Shown here: positions 35,520 to 47,800 of the stretch, piece by piece
How positions within the stretch are numbered: the first letter of the stretch is position 1
How the letters are laid out: every line of letters begins with the position of its first letter
Source of the DNA: Asterias rubens
Lineage: Eukaryota > Echinodermata > Asteroidea > Forcipulatida > Asteriidae
Direction: 5' to 3'
Length of the DNA: 64,000 bases
Assembly (NCBI RefSeq): GCF_902459465.1
Contig: NC_047068.1
Coordinates: forward strand, 16,887,195 to 16,951,194
Program-made: the position numbers and the translations under genes
Notes under the pieces: model-generated
Seen by the model: only the letters and a program-made list of their open reading frames with translations
What the model was told of the DNA's origin: nothing
Databases searched by the model: none

Positions 35520-35782
35520 TTGCTTTCGACTGAGTTTCTTAATAGTTTACATACATGTGTATACGTTTGTTGGTTTTAACAAGCAGAGACAAACCAAACC
35601 CAGCAACAGTAACCCTTAGCGACCACTTCAAGTGTCGTAAAACAAGGACGTTGCTTTCGACTGAGTTTCTTATTAGTTTATATATACGTTTGTTGGTTTT
35701 TAATAACAAGCAGAGGCAAACCAAGCCCAGCAACAGTGACCCTGAGCATGCCCTGAGCGACCACTTCAAGTGTCGTAAGTAA
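35520..35782. repeat. Two-copy tandem duplication, period 131 bp
   Basis: TTGCTTTCGACTGAGTTTCTT begins at 35520 and again at 35651. Both copies continue through TACGTTTGTTGGTTTT, AACAAGCAGAG, CAAACCAA, CCCAGCAACAGT and GAGCGACCACTTCAAGTGTC. They differ by small indels, including a 12-nt GAGCATGCCCT-type addition in the second copy. Confidence 0.9.
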
Positions 35783-35799
35783 AAAAAAACAGCTCCATG

Positions 35800-37200
35800 G
35801 TAATAATATCATTGTTTATTAGCTGACGCAAGAGGGCGGCAAACTGGGTGACCGTAATAATCAGCGATGCTGTTCGCTATCGTGATGAACTAAAGTTACT
35901 TTGCGCAGTTGATGGTTAACTTTTATAAACGCAAATATTGACGATTTCGCCAGGCGTGAATAAGAGGGCCTACATATAACGTGTCCCAGTGTCCCTTTAA
36001 AGCCAGAAAAGAAAGCGATGGAGGTTCACCATGTTGCTTTCAAACGTCGTTGAGGGCGGTATATAATGCGTCCGTTCAACACGGGTCATGTCACGGTCAC
36101 ACACTGCGCGCGCACGGCGGAGATTGCTACAAATAGATGGTCATCGACATTATTTTACGTAAAAAGGGCTATGTACATGGGGTACAGTCGCACAGTTTGG
36201 CGTAAATGGATTTTGCCATTGTTTTAAAAATATCAACGATTTAATCCCATGTCGAACTGGACCGTGCATGCACACATAGCTTGGAGATGGTTCCTGTTTA
36301 ACACGTTCTTTTTCACAAAGGAATTTTGACCTGAATAGGCAATTAATTCTAAAATTAATGTTTATGAGCTTGTGTGATGTGCAAAAAAAGCAAATCAAAA
36401 TAGCTGTACTTTGAAATTGGAAACTACAACGACAAACTAACCTTAAAACAGTGGCCACCATCCCCGCCCCCCCCAAAAAAAAAAAATGGGATCGGGTTAG
36501 GAGAGATTGCCTTTAGCCTTAAACAGGTGGATCACGATCGACTTTGTTCTGTGTCTCATTCATTATAAATTATAAGAAAAAAGACACAAAAAAAAAAAAA
36601 AAAAAAAAAAACATAAACAACAACACCCTAAAAAACATTCACGCAACAAACGCATGGTGCTGCAGCAGGCAGATCCAGCTACTAATTTGCTCGGCAGTAA
36701 AACTAATTAAGACCAATATTTACAATTATGTCGCAGAATTTTGGGTGCAAACGGAAAAAGCAATGGCCATTTTTGTCAATTCAAGGTCACTCTTTATGAA
36801 GTAACGTGGCCTATTATCATGCATCTAATAATAAGAAACACAACTGTGGAATGGTAACAAAGAGCTCTCAGATGCTCATTAACAGTAGTGTCTATGCATA
36901 ACCACACATTCCGAACTCATTCTAATATTGACGACAAAGGGATCTTTTACCAAGGATCGTAATGGTGGAAGTTGTGAAATCATGCATGACCGGTAACCTG
37001 AGCTTTTAATACTTGTGGTGTGCGGGATAAACAATCAAGCTGGGTTCAGAGAGCATGCACACGATGCGTGATCAGAAACTCTGGTTGCTGATTGGTCAAA
37101 CTGTAATACAGTCTGGGTGGTCGGTTGGTAGCCGGCGTTACGCCGACGTTGTGGACAATGTAATAATCGATGCGCCACGTACGTTTAGCGTGGAATTTCT
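35800..37200. other. Intergenic; no gene recognised
   Basis: A run of 22 A lies at 36588-36611. The stretch at 35990-36120 is CpG-richer (CACACTGCGCGCGCACGGCGG at 36099), so an unrecognised promoter is possible. An inverted CCAAT (GATTGGTCAA) lies at 37091 and a palindromic GCCGGCGTTACGCCGAC at 37133, just before the next gene. Confidence 0.4.
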
Positions 37201-37483
37201 GTGATTAGCATAAACAAGGCTCTTTATTTCGCGGGTTCCGTAGGACGACTTCCATGATAAGTATGGCGGCCATCATGGAAGTTATCACGGAAAAGTAAAG
37301 GAATTTCCATGGGTCAACAAAAAGAAAAGTGGATGCCGAGTGTATTGAGCGTGTCATCGCCAGAACGAAGTTACTGAATGAAAAAGAATCGTGATATGGA
37401 TGGAAAGCTGAAATGTGAGAAAGACAATTCTTCGGGACAACGTGTTCTCGTAATAAAAAACTGTGCCGTGTTCAACTGTTCAC
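37200..37483 (+). promoter_or_regulatory. Candidate promoter and non-coding first exon of the Ser/Arg-rich gene
   Basis: GTATGGCGGCCATCATGG at 37261 resembles the YY1 site (ATGGCGGC) often placed just downstream of TATA-less starts. A good donor TTCAC|GTGAGT ends the putative exon at 37483. Its first ATG opens an 11-codon frame (37263-37298, MAAIMEVITEK) that stops, so it would act as an upstream ORF. The join to the exon at 39564 is inference from position only. Confidence 0.35.
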
Positions 37484-38712
37484 GTGAGTTTAGTTTTTAT
37501 TTGTAGTATATTATTCGTGAAATTACATGTTCAGCGGTAGTCGTCGTACCGATCTCGGCGTATGGTCATGACGGTTTGTAAAAAATATGTCATGTTGTTA
37601 ATAAACATGATAAGCGTTGTTGTTTTGTTAAAAAGATAGTTGTGAATATTTTGTAAATGTTACGGTTTATGGATGAATAGTGCAAACACTTACAAGTAAC
37701 AGGTCAAACGATAGTGTAGTTGACTATGCCTAGATGGTTTTGACTGGCTAGTCTGGTGACACTGACAGTGTATCGCAGTTCATGTCTGGTTGTGTTACAA
37801 AAAATTATTCCATGTTTGTAGATTGTGTGGTTTGTCATCAGACCGTCTGTCATGTCTGTCATTCGTGTAACTGAGTGTTACAATCATAGTTAAGTGTTTA
37901 AAAACACTAAATACTGTGCTGTGTAACTGTAGGTAGCAAAAAACAAAAAACAAAACAATAATTCATGATTTAGAGATGGGCCACGTACGGCAAAAAAACA
38001 AAAACACATAGCCATCCTATATTAATTATTATGTCATGAATAGGACTGCTACATAGTCTGCGATTGTCATGCATTGCAGATTGCTTGTACCACGTACATT
38101 TATTACATGTTGGTCACTGGGTACGTAGTTGTGGTACATTATGCTAGTACTATTCTAGCTAGGACTACGAGTACGAGAATATCTTTCGTTGAGTGGAATC
38201 ATCAAACTACCGTGGTAGTTACCACCCAAGCCTGCTGCGAGCCCATATGTAGTACGGGATGCAATCAGACTTACATTGCATGTAGTTGGGATTGATAAGA
38301 ACTATAGAACACAAAATAGTCAAAAGATTCAGCCCCAGTCTATGTAATGTACTTGGTTATTTTTTGAAACATTTTACACGTGATATTGATTACAGAGGTG
38401 AGTCTGTGAATCAAACTTCACGACAATGTATTCAGTTTTGTAAAGACCAGTGAAATTACATTTGTAAACCTAATTTTACAAATCTGAGTGATGGTTTGCA
38501 CAAAACAGTAAAATGGTTCTTGAAGCACGTACACAGTAAGTCACTGTGACTCATACGCTTCACCATGCGCATACTGCACGCAAGATTAGATGGGAAATTA
38601 TAGTTGTTCACATAATCAAACTCAGTACGTAATTTCGGTGTCGATTTAATACAAAAAGAATCAATATTTTTGTAATCGAATAATTTTTGCGAAGAAGTTC
38701 ATTGGGGCTGGC

Positions 38713-38750
38713 GTTCCTTTTTATTGGCATTCCTTGTAAAAAGGAACCCC
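38713..38750. repeat. Short hairpin
   Basis: GTTCCTTTTTATTGGC faces TTGTAAAAAGGAAC with a small loop, in the putative 5' UTR intron. Confidence 0.6.
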
Positions 38751-39587
38751 TGTAGCTAGCCTAGTTAAATGTTAGCAATTTGTTTAAATATTAATTTGGA
38801 ACAACTCATAATTGGTTATCCGAGGTGAGTATAAAATTTAGTCTGCACATTCATCCAGACATGTCTGCACTGCATGTTTGTTTACATTTTAAGATAAATT
38901 AAAACTAACCAACATGTTCAATGTGCAATGTACATACACTGGTACCCACCGGCTGAACAAAGTACAGTTCATTGAAACTTCATGACCATAGCATTGAATG
39001 CAGTTGCATGGCTGTTGTTTATCATGGAACCCTAATGTCTACTGTCCAGTTCCCGTGCACTGTCTCGACAGTGTGTCTCTACAGTGTGTCTCTACAGTCT
39101 TCTGTAGAATTTTGTGGCATGGATGTGCTGGGGCAAAAAAGTATGACCGATAGTAAACAAAAATGGATTTTTAGCATGTTTTCCCAAACTCAAACCTCCA
39201 AGATTCATTGAGTTTGTTGCGCGGTCATTTAAGGGCAAATATTTTTTTTAAATGTCCCTGTCAGTGCACAAATGATTTTTACTGCTTTTAAACTGTTGAG
39301 GTTTTTCTTACAATGTAAAAGTCTAAAAACTGACAGTTTTTTAGCGGTCATGGAATTAAATAGGACCTTTTTAATGTAGGCTGGGTATTAGGATTTGGCA
39401 ATCCCAAATTGTTTAAATACATACTGAAATTGTTTCATTCCTCAGACAAGTACATGTACAACTGCAGTGCAGAAGAGTGCAGTTGCCCACTTACAAATTA
39501 TTTTCTGCCATGATATGTAGACCCTAATAACTAAAGTAAACGTGTTCTGTGTTTATTTTTCAGGTATACTAGACCAGCACGGTAACT

Positions 39588-41812
39588 ATGCTAAAAAGTA
39601 AGTAAAAAACAATAAATCTTTTTCTTCTATGATTTGGACATTTATACAACTTTTCTGTTTCAACGAACACTGTGTGTCTGCCGTTGGTCATCAGCCATGG
39701 CATCGAAGCACCGTACATAATACACTACACCGATCATTGACGTCTTGAGCCAAGAATAATTTAATACGCAGGAAAGCGCCCTCGGTTAACCATGTTGTAC
39801 AAGCTCTGCGACAAAGCAAGATGGCCGTCGGTGGCTTTGCTACTTAGAGATTATTTTTTTCTTAAGAATAAACATTCAGTTTTTAAAACCGAAATAGAAC
39901 CTAAAACTTGTGAAAATTCTCTATGGCTAATACTACAGTTCTATACTTCTTTTGTGAATTATAAATGTGTTATTGGAGGTGTTGACGGTGAGTTCCCGAC
40001 AACGTGGTAATTTCTGGTTAAGGGAGTTTCCCATACAGCTTTGCAACCATGGCAACTAGCAGTTCATTCGTCCCCTAATAAGAAAGTGTTAGGATTCCGT
40101 GGGTTTTAGGTGATGGATACCACTATGTCATGGCATTGCTTTACAGCTGTATGAAACATTAGGCTTATGACATAATCACTCAGATCGATAATGTATCGGC
40201 CTATCGGAAATCGGCCAATTAGCCCGTTAGCCCATAAAAGTTTCAAGATTGTCGTCCTGCTTCGGCGATACCTACAGCCTAAATAGAGACCACCATGGTA
40301 TCAGATGTGAAGACGTACACAGGTTGATAGTCGGAGAACTTCCGATTTGACAGCATCAGCCTAAACTAATTGGATTATTCTTTGAAGTTGTTAGAAATCC
40401 TTAGCAAAAGAATTTGAAGGCGGTTATAAAATAACGTGTTCTGGAATATATCTTCTTTGAAAAAAGAATATCATCTCTGTCACGATATTTCAATAATTTC
40501 AAAACCAACATCAATATTGACGATAATGTTTTTATATCGTATCGTGACGATAATATTGTGATATCTTCCAGGCCATCTTCCAGTGATTTGTTTGTGTTTT
40601 AAAACGTTTAACCGTTACAGGCTTACTCTCAAGCTAGTAAAAAGCAAAATCAGTATCTCTAGTTATTGTTATTATACTTCTCTCTAGAAAATCTCAATCC
40701 TTTTTAGACAAGAAACAATTATATTCAGCCACAGACATTACAAGCAAATAAAATTATACCCTTGGATGCCATGATTGAAATGAAACATGATGCTATGATT
40801 GTGTCATTGTATCCTGTTTTACAAATGTTTCTTTTTAATTGAGGCAATTACAACAAGGGCATGTGGAAGGACAAAAAAAGTAATATATGTGACTCCTTTG
40901 TACTTGTTAAAGGCAGTGAAGATATTGGTAAATACTCAAAATAATTATTAGCATAAAACCTTTCTTACTGACGAGTAATGGGGAGAGGTTGATGGTATAA
41001 AACATTGTGAGAAACGGTTCCCTCTGACGTGCCATAGTTTTCGAGAAAGAAGTAATTTTCCACGAATTTGATTTCAAGACCTCAGATTTATAACTTGAGG
41101 TCTCGAAATCAACCATCTAAATGCACACAACTTCGTGTGACACGGGTGTTTTATTCTTTCATTATTATCTCGCAAGTTCGGTGACCGATTGAGCTCAAAT
41201 TTTCACAGGTTTGTTATTTTATGCATATGTTGAGATACACCATTTGTGAAGGCTAGTCTTTGACAATTACCAATAGTGTCCACTGCCTTTAACATGTAGA
41301 TTTCTTTGGCCATGCTGAGAGTGAATTATGCTTTAAGACCCAGGACCTGTCAGAGTTGTTGGCTGCTAATCAGATGATTGTGATCTGGTAATACCAGAAC
41401 TTCCTAGATGGGAGGAACCATACTGTTCAAAGCCAGTGTTGTGCTTAAGACTCTGCTTCTGGTTCTTATCTTGCTGATCAGATCATTTTGATATGACCTT
41501 CATGAGTACAATACAATCAAGAGTAAATAAGGCTTCTGAGACCCTTATAACCGTCAGAGTCAGTCAGCTGCTAATCATGTGGTCCTGATCTAGTCATCAT
41601 GACCTCCTGGAAGGGAGGAGTCGTACCTTTCTAAGGCAGGTGTTACGCTATACTTTTTGTCCTTGTGCCCTTTTGTGCCTTTGTTATTGTTATTATCTGG
41701 ATCGCCTTTAGATAAGGATTATTTTTGCTTTTTGGGTTATTCGCAGGCTTGTTGTTCTCTGTGTAGTCTTATTTTTATTGCTTATTATTTGTATGTGCTG
41801 TTTGCCTGGAAA

Positions 41813-41855
<43 letters not shown>

Positions 41856-44800
41856 ATATAGACTTAAGGTTTCATCTAGCTGCTCATCAGATCACATTGG
41901 GGTGGCTTTCTGGAAAACTATCAAGAGTGAGTCATGCTTCCTTAACACTAGGACCTGTCAGAGTTGGCTGCTCATCAGGTGATTCTGAGTGTGTCGTCAA
42001 GACTTCCTAGAGGGAGGATTCATACCCTTCTTGGGTTGGTGTTACTCTTTAGACTCTAGTTCTTATCTCGCTGACCAGATGGCATTGATTTGACCTTCAG
42101 GAAAACCAATCAAGCTTTGTAGACCCTAGGACCTGTAAGAGTTGGCTGCTCATCAGGTGGTTCTGAGCGTGTCGTCAAGACTTCCTATATTCATACCCTG
42201 CTTGGGCTGGTGTTGCACTTTAGACTCTTTTGTTTATCTAGCTGACCAGATGGCATTGGGGTGACCTTCAGGAAAACCATCAAGAGTGAGTCATGCTTTC
42301 TAGACCCCTTTTCTAGACCCCTAATGCCGCCAGAGTTGGTTGCTTATCAGGTGGTCCTGATCTGGTCGTACTTCCTGAAGGGAGGATTCATACCCTTCTA
42401 TGGCCGGTGTTGCTCTTTAGACTCTAGTTCTAATTTAGCTGACCAGATAAATGGCCTTGAGATGACCTTCAGGAAAACCATCAAGAGTGAATCGTGCTTT
42501 CTAGACCCTAAGCCCTGTCAGAGTCGGCTGCTAATCGGGTGATTCTGATCTGGTTGATTGGAGGATTCATACCCTTCTTGGGCCGGTGTTGCTCTTTAGA
42601 CTCTTGTTCTCATTTAGCTGACCAGATGGCATTGAGATGACCTTCAGGAAAACCAACAGAGTGAATCATGCTTCCTAGACCATAGGACCTGTCAGAGTCG
42701 GCTGCTAATCAGGTGATAGTGATCTGGTAATCAGGACTTCCTAGATGAAGGAATCAGTACTGTTCTTAGCAGGTGTGCGTTTTAGACTCTAGTTCTAATC
42801 TAGCTGATCAAATCGCTTTTTTTCTGACCTGGTGGTGTACCATCATTGGAGATAATTATGCTTCCTTGACCCAAGGGCCTGTCAGAGTCAGCTCCTTTTC
42901 AGGTTGTCCTGATCGGGTCATCAAAATTTCAAACATAGATGGGAGGAATTATACAGTTCTTTGGTTTGTAGTGCGCTTTAGACTGTTTTGTTTATCTAAC
43001 TGACCAGGTGGCATTGGGGTGACCTTCAGGAAAACCATCAAGAGTGAATCATGCTTCCTAGACCCTAAGCCCTGTCAGAGAGTCGGCTGCTTACCAGATG
43101 GTCCTGATCTTGTCATCAACACTTCCTAGAAGGACAGTTCATAAGCATGTTACTCTTTGTCCAGATCTGGTCTTCAAAATTTCCTTCATAGATGGGAGGA
43201 ATTATACAGGTTTTTGGTTGATGCTGCTCTTAAGAGTCTAGTTCTAAAGCTGGTTGATGTTGCTCTTTAGGCTCAAGTAAAATCAAGAGTAAATAATGCT
43301 TCCTAGACCCTAGTGCCTGAAAGAGTAAGTTACCTATCAGGTGTCTCTGATATGACTATCAAGAGTTCTTAGATGGTAGGATTTGAATTGTTCTTTTGTG
43401 GGTGACGCTATTTAGCTGTCAGTCGCTGGCTAATAATTTCACTCCGATAATCTTATACTTGGGATAGTGTCGCAGCACTTGGAAAATAAGACTAGCATCA
43501 TGCTGACTTTTCTGTTTTTCTCCAAAGAGGGAGGTCAGGCCTGTATACTTACTTTTTTTTTTATAGGACTAGGGCAACACAGCATTTTCTCTTTATAGAA
43601 AAGAGTACTATATGAGGACATTTTTTGGGAGAATTTCAAGGGCACCAGGCAGCTATAATTTACGCTCCTTTAAGCAGTTAGCTTGCTCACGTGCACAGAT
43701 CATGTTTATTTGACTGTGATCTCCTTTACAATTCAAGTTTTTCTAAAGAAATCAACCCATATCTCTACAACTCTGCAAGCTCCTTGATCACCATGGGATT
43801 GCCGCCCTGGGTTTGCCACCCTGGGTGACACCCTGGGTTTGCCGCCCTGGGTTTGCCACCCTGCTTCCAGATTTACACCCTTCCGCAGGTACCAGGTACC
43901 AACTTCCCACCAGACCCTAGTGCAGCTCCATGTACGCATGACCATTAACACTATCCAACTTCCACCATGTTTCCGGACCTAAATATTGCCGACCTGTGTT
44001 CAGAACTGTATGCTTCATGAAGCTAATCCCTATTCTAGACACCTGTATCATCCTTCTTCAGCTGAACTTCCAGTTGGATTCACTGCAATATCCTAATGAT
44101 GGACAAAGCATAGTTGATTAAAACAGGGAGTTAATCACTGGTTCTTCTAAAAACACACCCTCACTGAGAGATTTAATTAATACATGTAAGGTGTCACAGC
44201 AAACCTATCTTAACATACATCCATTATGCAACGAGCAGACCAAAACCCAATATGCATACATGTCTCAATGAACGCCTCAGCAATGTGGACCACCTCAGCA
44301 AGTCAAAAATGCATCTGCCTGCCTTCCCACCACTTCAAGAAGGTGTTAAAATACGTCATGGATTAGCTCAATCCTACCTACAACTTTGCAACTGCGACAA
44401 GGCCTCATGTCTTCTTCATCACAGATATGACTTGTTCCCATAACTCGCCTTGCAAGCTCCGTATATTAGGCCTTTTCTCTGGAATTCCTTGCCAGATGAG
44501 TTAATGAACACAACTGATCTGTCTTTGTTGAAGCGTCATCTAAAGAAATTTTTTTTGAACATTTTATTTGAATCACTGGAGTGTGATTTGCTGGTGACCA
44601 GCACCTTTGAGTGGTTAGTTCAGATAAACCTGGTATAACTAAATGTAAACATCTTGGTAGCTTGATTAATATTTCATTCCACATTACCATTTGTAGCCTA
44701 CTCTGTTTCCCCAAGAGGTAAAAAAGAAAAGTAATGAGGAAGGGGTTGTAGAAGTTTGGCTAAAAGTGTTACTCCTCATGACTGGTGGAGGCTCCCACAG

Positions 44801-47800
44801 GTCTGTGATTGTTTGTACAACTCGTTGGAGAAGCATTTTGAGGGATTTTTTACACATGCATATATCTCAAAAGAGAGATTTGTTACATAGTGTAATCTCA
44901 AACCTCATTAGTTTGTATTCCCATCTGGGACACGGCTACATCCTGCATACATTATTTTTTTCATAATTCCATACAGTATCAGTATTATTGTCAACACGTC
45001 ACAAGTTACCAATACAACTAACCAAACACGCAACTAGGCAAGACACTCCTCTCGCAATACTCCTAGACAAGAAGACCATACCTATACATAAAAACTGTCG
45101 TAGAGGAGGAGCATTTATACGCAACTACCAACACCAACTCTCAGGTGACCTGGAGATGTTGCTATTGGAATCAAGCAACTTCACCTAGCTACTAATATGC
45201 CGAACAATGGAAAAAAAATATATATATATATATATATAGCCACAACGCACTGCCTGCTGGCTGTACCCGCACGGCATAACCAAATTGATGATGTCATGTT
45301 TTTATTCTTAGCTGATTAAGCCACGTCACCTCCAACTTAAACTATTTCCAATAACCCATCAGAGGTTAAGAATTTCAGTAAATTTTCATCAAGCATTGAC
45401 TTCAATTGTTTTATGTTTCCTTGTTTGGTAGTGAGGTGCAGCACCAAGACAGTCCAAATTTAAAAATCGTTTGAAAAAGATGAAGAGAAGCAATTTTACA
45501 GTCAGACATCCTAAAATTCTTCATGGACAAAAGAGTGTATGACAATGAAGATTGCTGGTTGACTAGGAGTGCTATCCTTTGTGATAGTTGTCTAAGCTGC
45601 TCTTAATTGAGTTACTACCATAAAAAGGTTTAATGTTAACCCACATGTCAGTAACTGCTCATTGGCTGCTCCATTCCATCAGAACCATTGGTGCCCACCT
45701 ACATTGTTTGACCACTCAAGCGGTAAGCTTGGATATGCAGGATGAACACAGACAAAGCTACAGCTTTTTTATAAATGACCATTGTGTTTAAGGCTAGACT
45801 GCCATTTTAATGCTATGTTGGTCCACTAAAGTCACCATAGGGGCTTCAGCAGGGTAACTGTCCACTTACATTGCTATTAGGGCTGAAGGTTTCAAAGTGT
45901 TCCGTAGTATGAAGTTGAAGCTTTTGCCTCTTGACTGTGTGCTGCAAACTTGCATTTGAACCTGATGATCTTTGGATAAGTGTACACTGGATTTACCTTT
46001 AACTTTTTAGTAACTCCCCAGGAGGACCAGTGAGCTTGCATGCCTGGAATTACACAAAGGCTTGGGGCCATGGCCACCTTTGCCCTGGTCCTAGCCTTGG
46101 TGACCCTTGGCCTTGTTTCCCATAGACTTTAAGATTTTCCAACGAAAGGGCCCTTTCAAAATGTAAATGGCTTTGCCCTCTCGAAGATGACATTCTGGAC
46201 CTCTATAAGCTTGTCATTTCATTAGTCCATCACTAATCTGTAATTCAAGAAACGGGGATGCTTTTCAATACCGAACCAGCCAGCCGAACCACTTGAAGTG
46301 AATTTTGACTGGGCCTCAGGTGTTTTAACTGGCATTTGGCCAGTGGACCACTGTTATTGTGTTGTGTGAATCAGTCGATGCGACCTGGTTGTCTGGGTAG
46401 ACATTTGTCTCAATGCCCCTGGCCATTGTTGTCTCCATTGCCTTGGTGCCGTTTAAAATAATCACTAGAAGTAGTTCCTTCATAGAATTGCCTTTTACTA
46501 AGACAAACTAGCTTGGTCCTTTAGGGAATGTGTTAAAGGTTTTTACTTAGAAATACTCCAGCGGGCATCACCTTGAATCCAATGGCTAGTTTTCTGCTGG
46601 AGCGTGACTTTTTGCTGAACTACTGGAACGATTTTACATAAAGGAATAAAGCATTCTGAATTTAAAGCATTCTGAATATTCAAACGGAACCTTGTAATTG
46701 TCTAATGGAACGGTCTGTGTAAGCTCTCTTGAAGACATAACACCACAGATCCTTTTAGAACGTTTTAGAGTTTTGAAAATGCTTTGTTACCACTAGAGCA
46801 AAGGCTCTGAACTGTGAAGCACCTTTTATACTTTGTGCAAAACTAAATGCAAAGTGCTATTTGGCAACGCAACTTCATAACAAAATATTTGTTAAAGTTG
46901 AAATTGTTCAACTCCTGCCTAACATTTAAAGAGACTTTGTGACGCCAGAAACTGCATTCACATCAAATTAAGAATGGAAGCATTTTGGTGTTGCATTTAT
47001 GTTAAGTTTTGCAAGATCGAAACAGATACCATTGTGGGAACGATAATACAATTGCACAATGGTCCATACAAGATTTTTCTTTGCTCAACCGGGTTGCAAG
47101 TTCAGCGAATTCTTTAGAAAAGAGAGTACAAAAACACCATTGGCAAGTCCCCACAACTACAAGAAGGTGTTAAAAAAACGGTGTGTTTTTACACACACAA
47201 AGTAGCAAATGGCCAGATGTTTTGAGTCTTTTAACCCTAGCAGAGTCTCCAAGGCTAAATAACAAGACAACACATGAACATTATTACGTAACAGAAGCAG
47301 TCAAGTGAAACCACATGAATTTAGTGAAAGAGGGGTAGGTAGAAGGCACTAAGAAAAGGCAGGGTACACGTATTCCTCCATGGTACAATCAATAAGGAGA
47401 CGAAAGGCGTAGAGGGAAGGGGCTGGTTTGACTTCATGAGGTTGGAAGCAAGGACGAAACTTTGTTAAATTGTAGCCCCCTTTTCAATTTATCTTCTAAC
47501 TGAATTTGTTTTCTCTGTTGAAATGATACAAGATTTAATTTTTTTCTTTCTTTTTTTCTCTCTTTTATTGCAGCCCCCAGGTATTACATCACACGTCCGA
47601 GGTAAATATGTATTTTATTTTTATTAACAAAAAAAAAGTACCTAAAATGTTAAGCAGGTTATAAAAATAAATATTGGTCCTCTCTTTCTTGTATTTACCT
47701 TGTAAGATAAGTCCCAACTTCATTTTTGTTTTTGTTTTTTTAAAAAATATTTTTGATTTACAAGCAGCAATATTGCAGTACTTTATTCAAAACTCTTGGT

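Noticed and set aside
39570..39597. Alternative frame ILDQHGNYAK for the first coding exon
   Set aside because: It gives a stop in the exon at 55685. The frame beginning at ATG 39588 stays open through all later exons.
43798..43863. Collagen- or proline-rich coding exon
   Set aside because: The tract is a short tandem repeat; neither strand has a splice context or extends into a protein-like frame.
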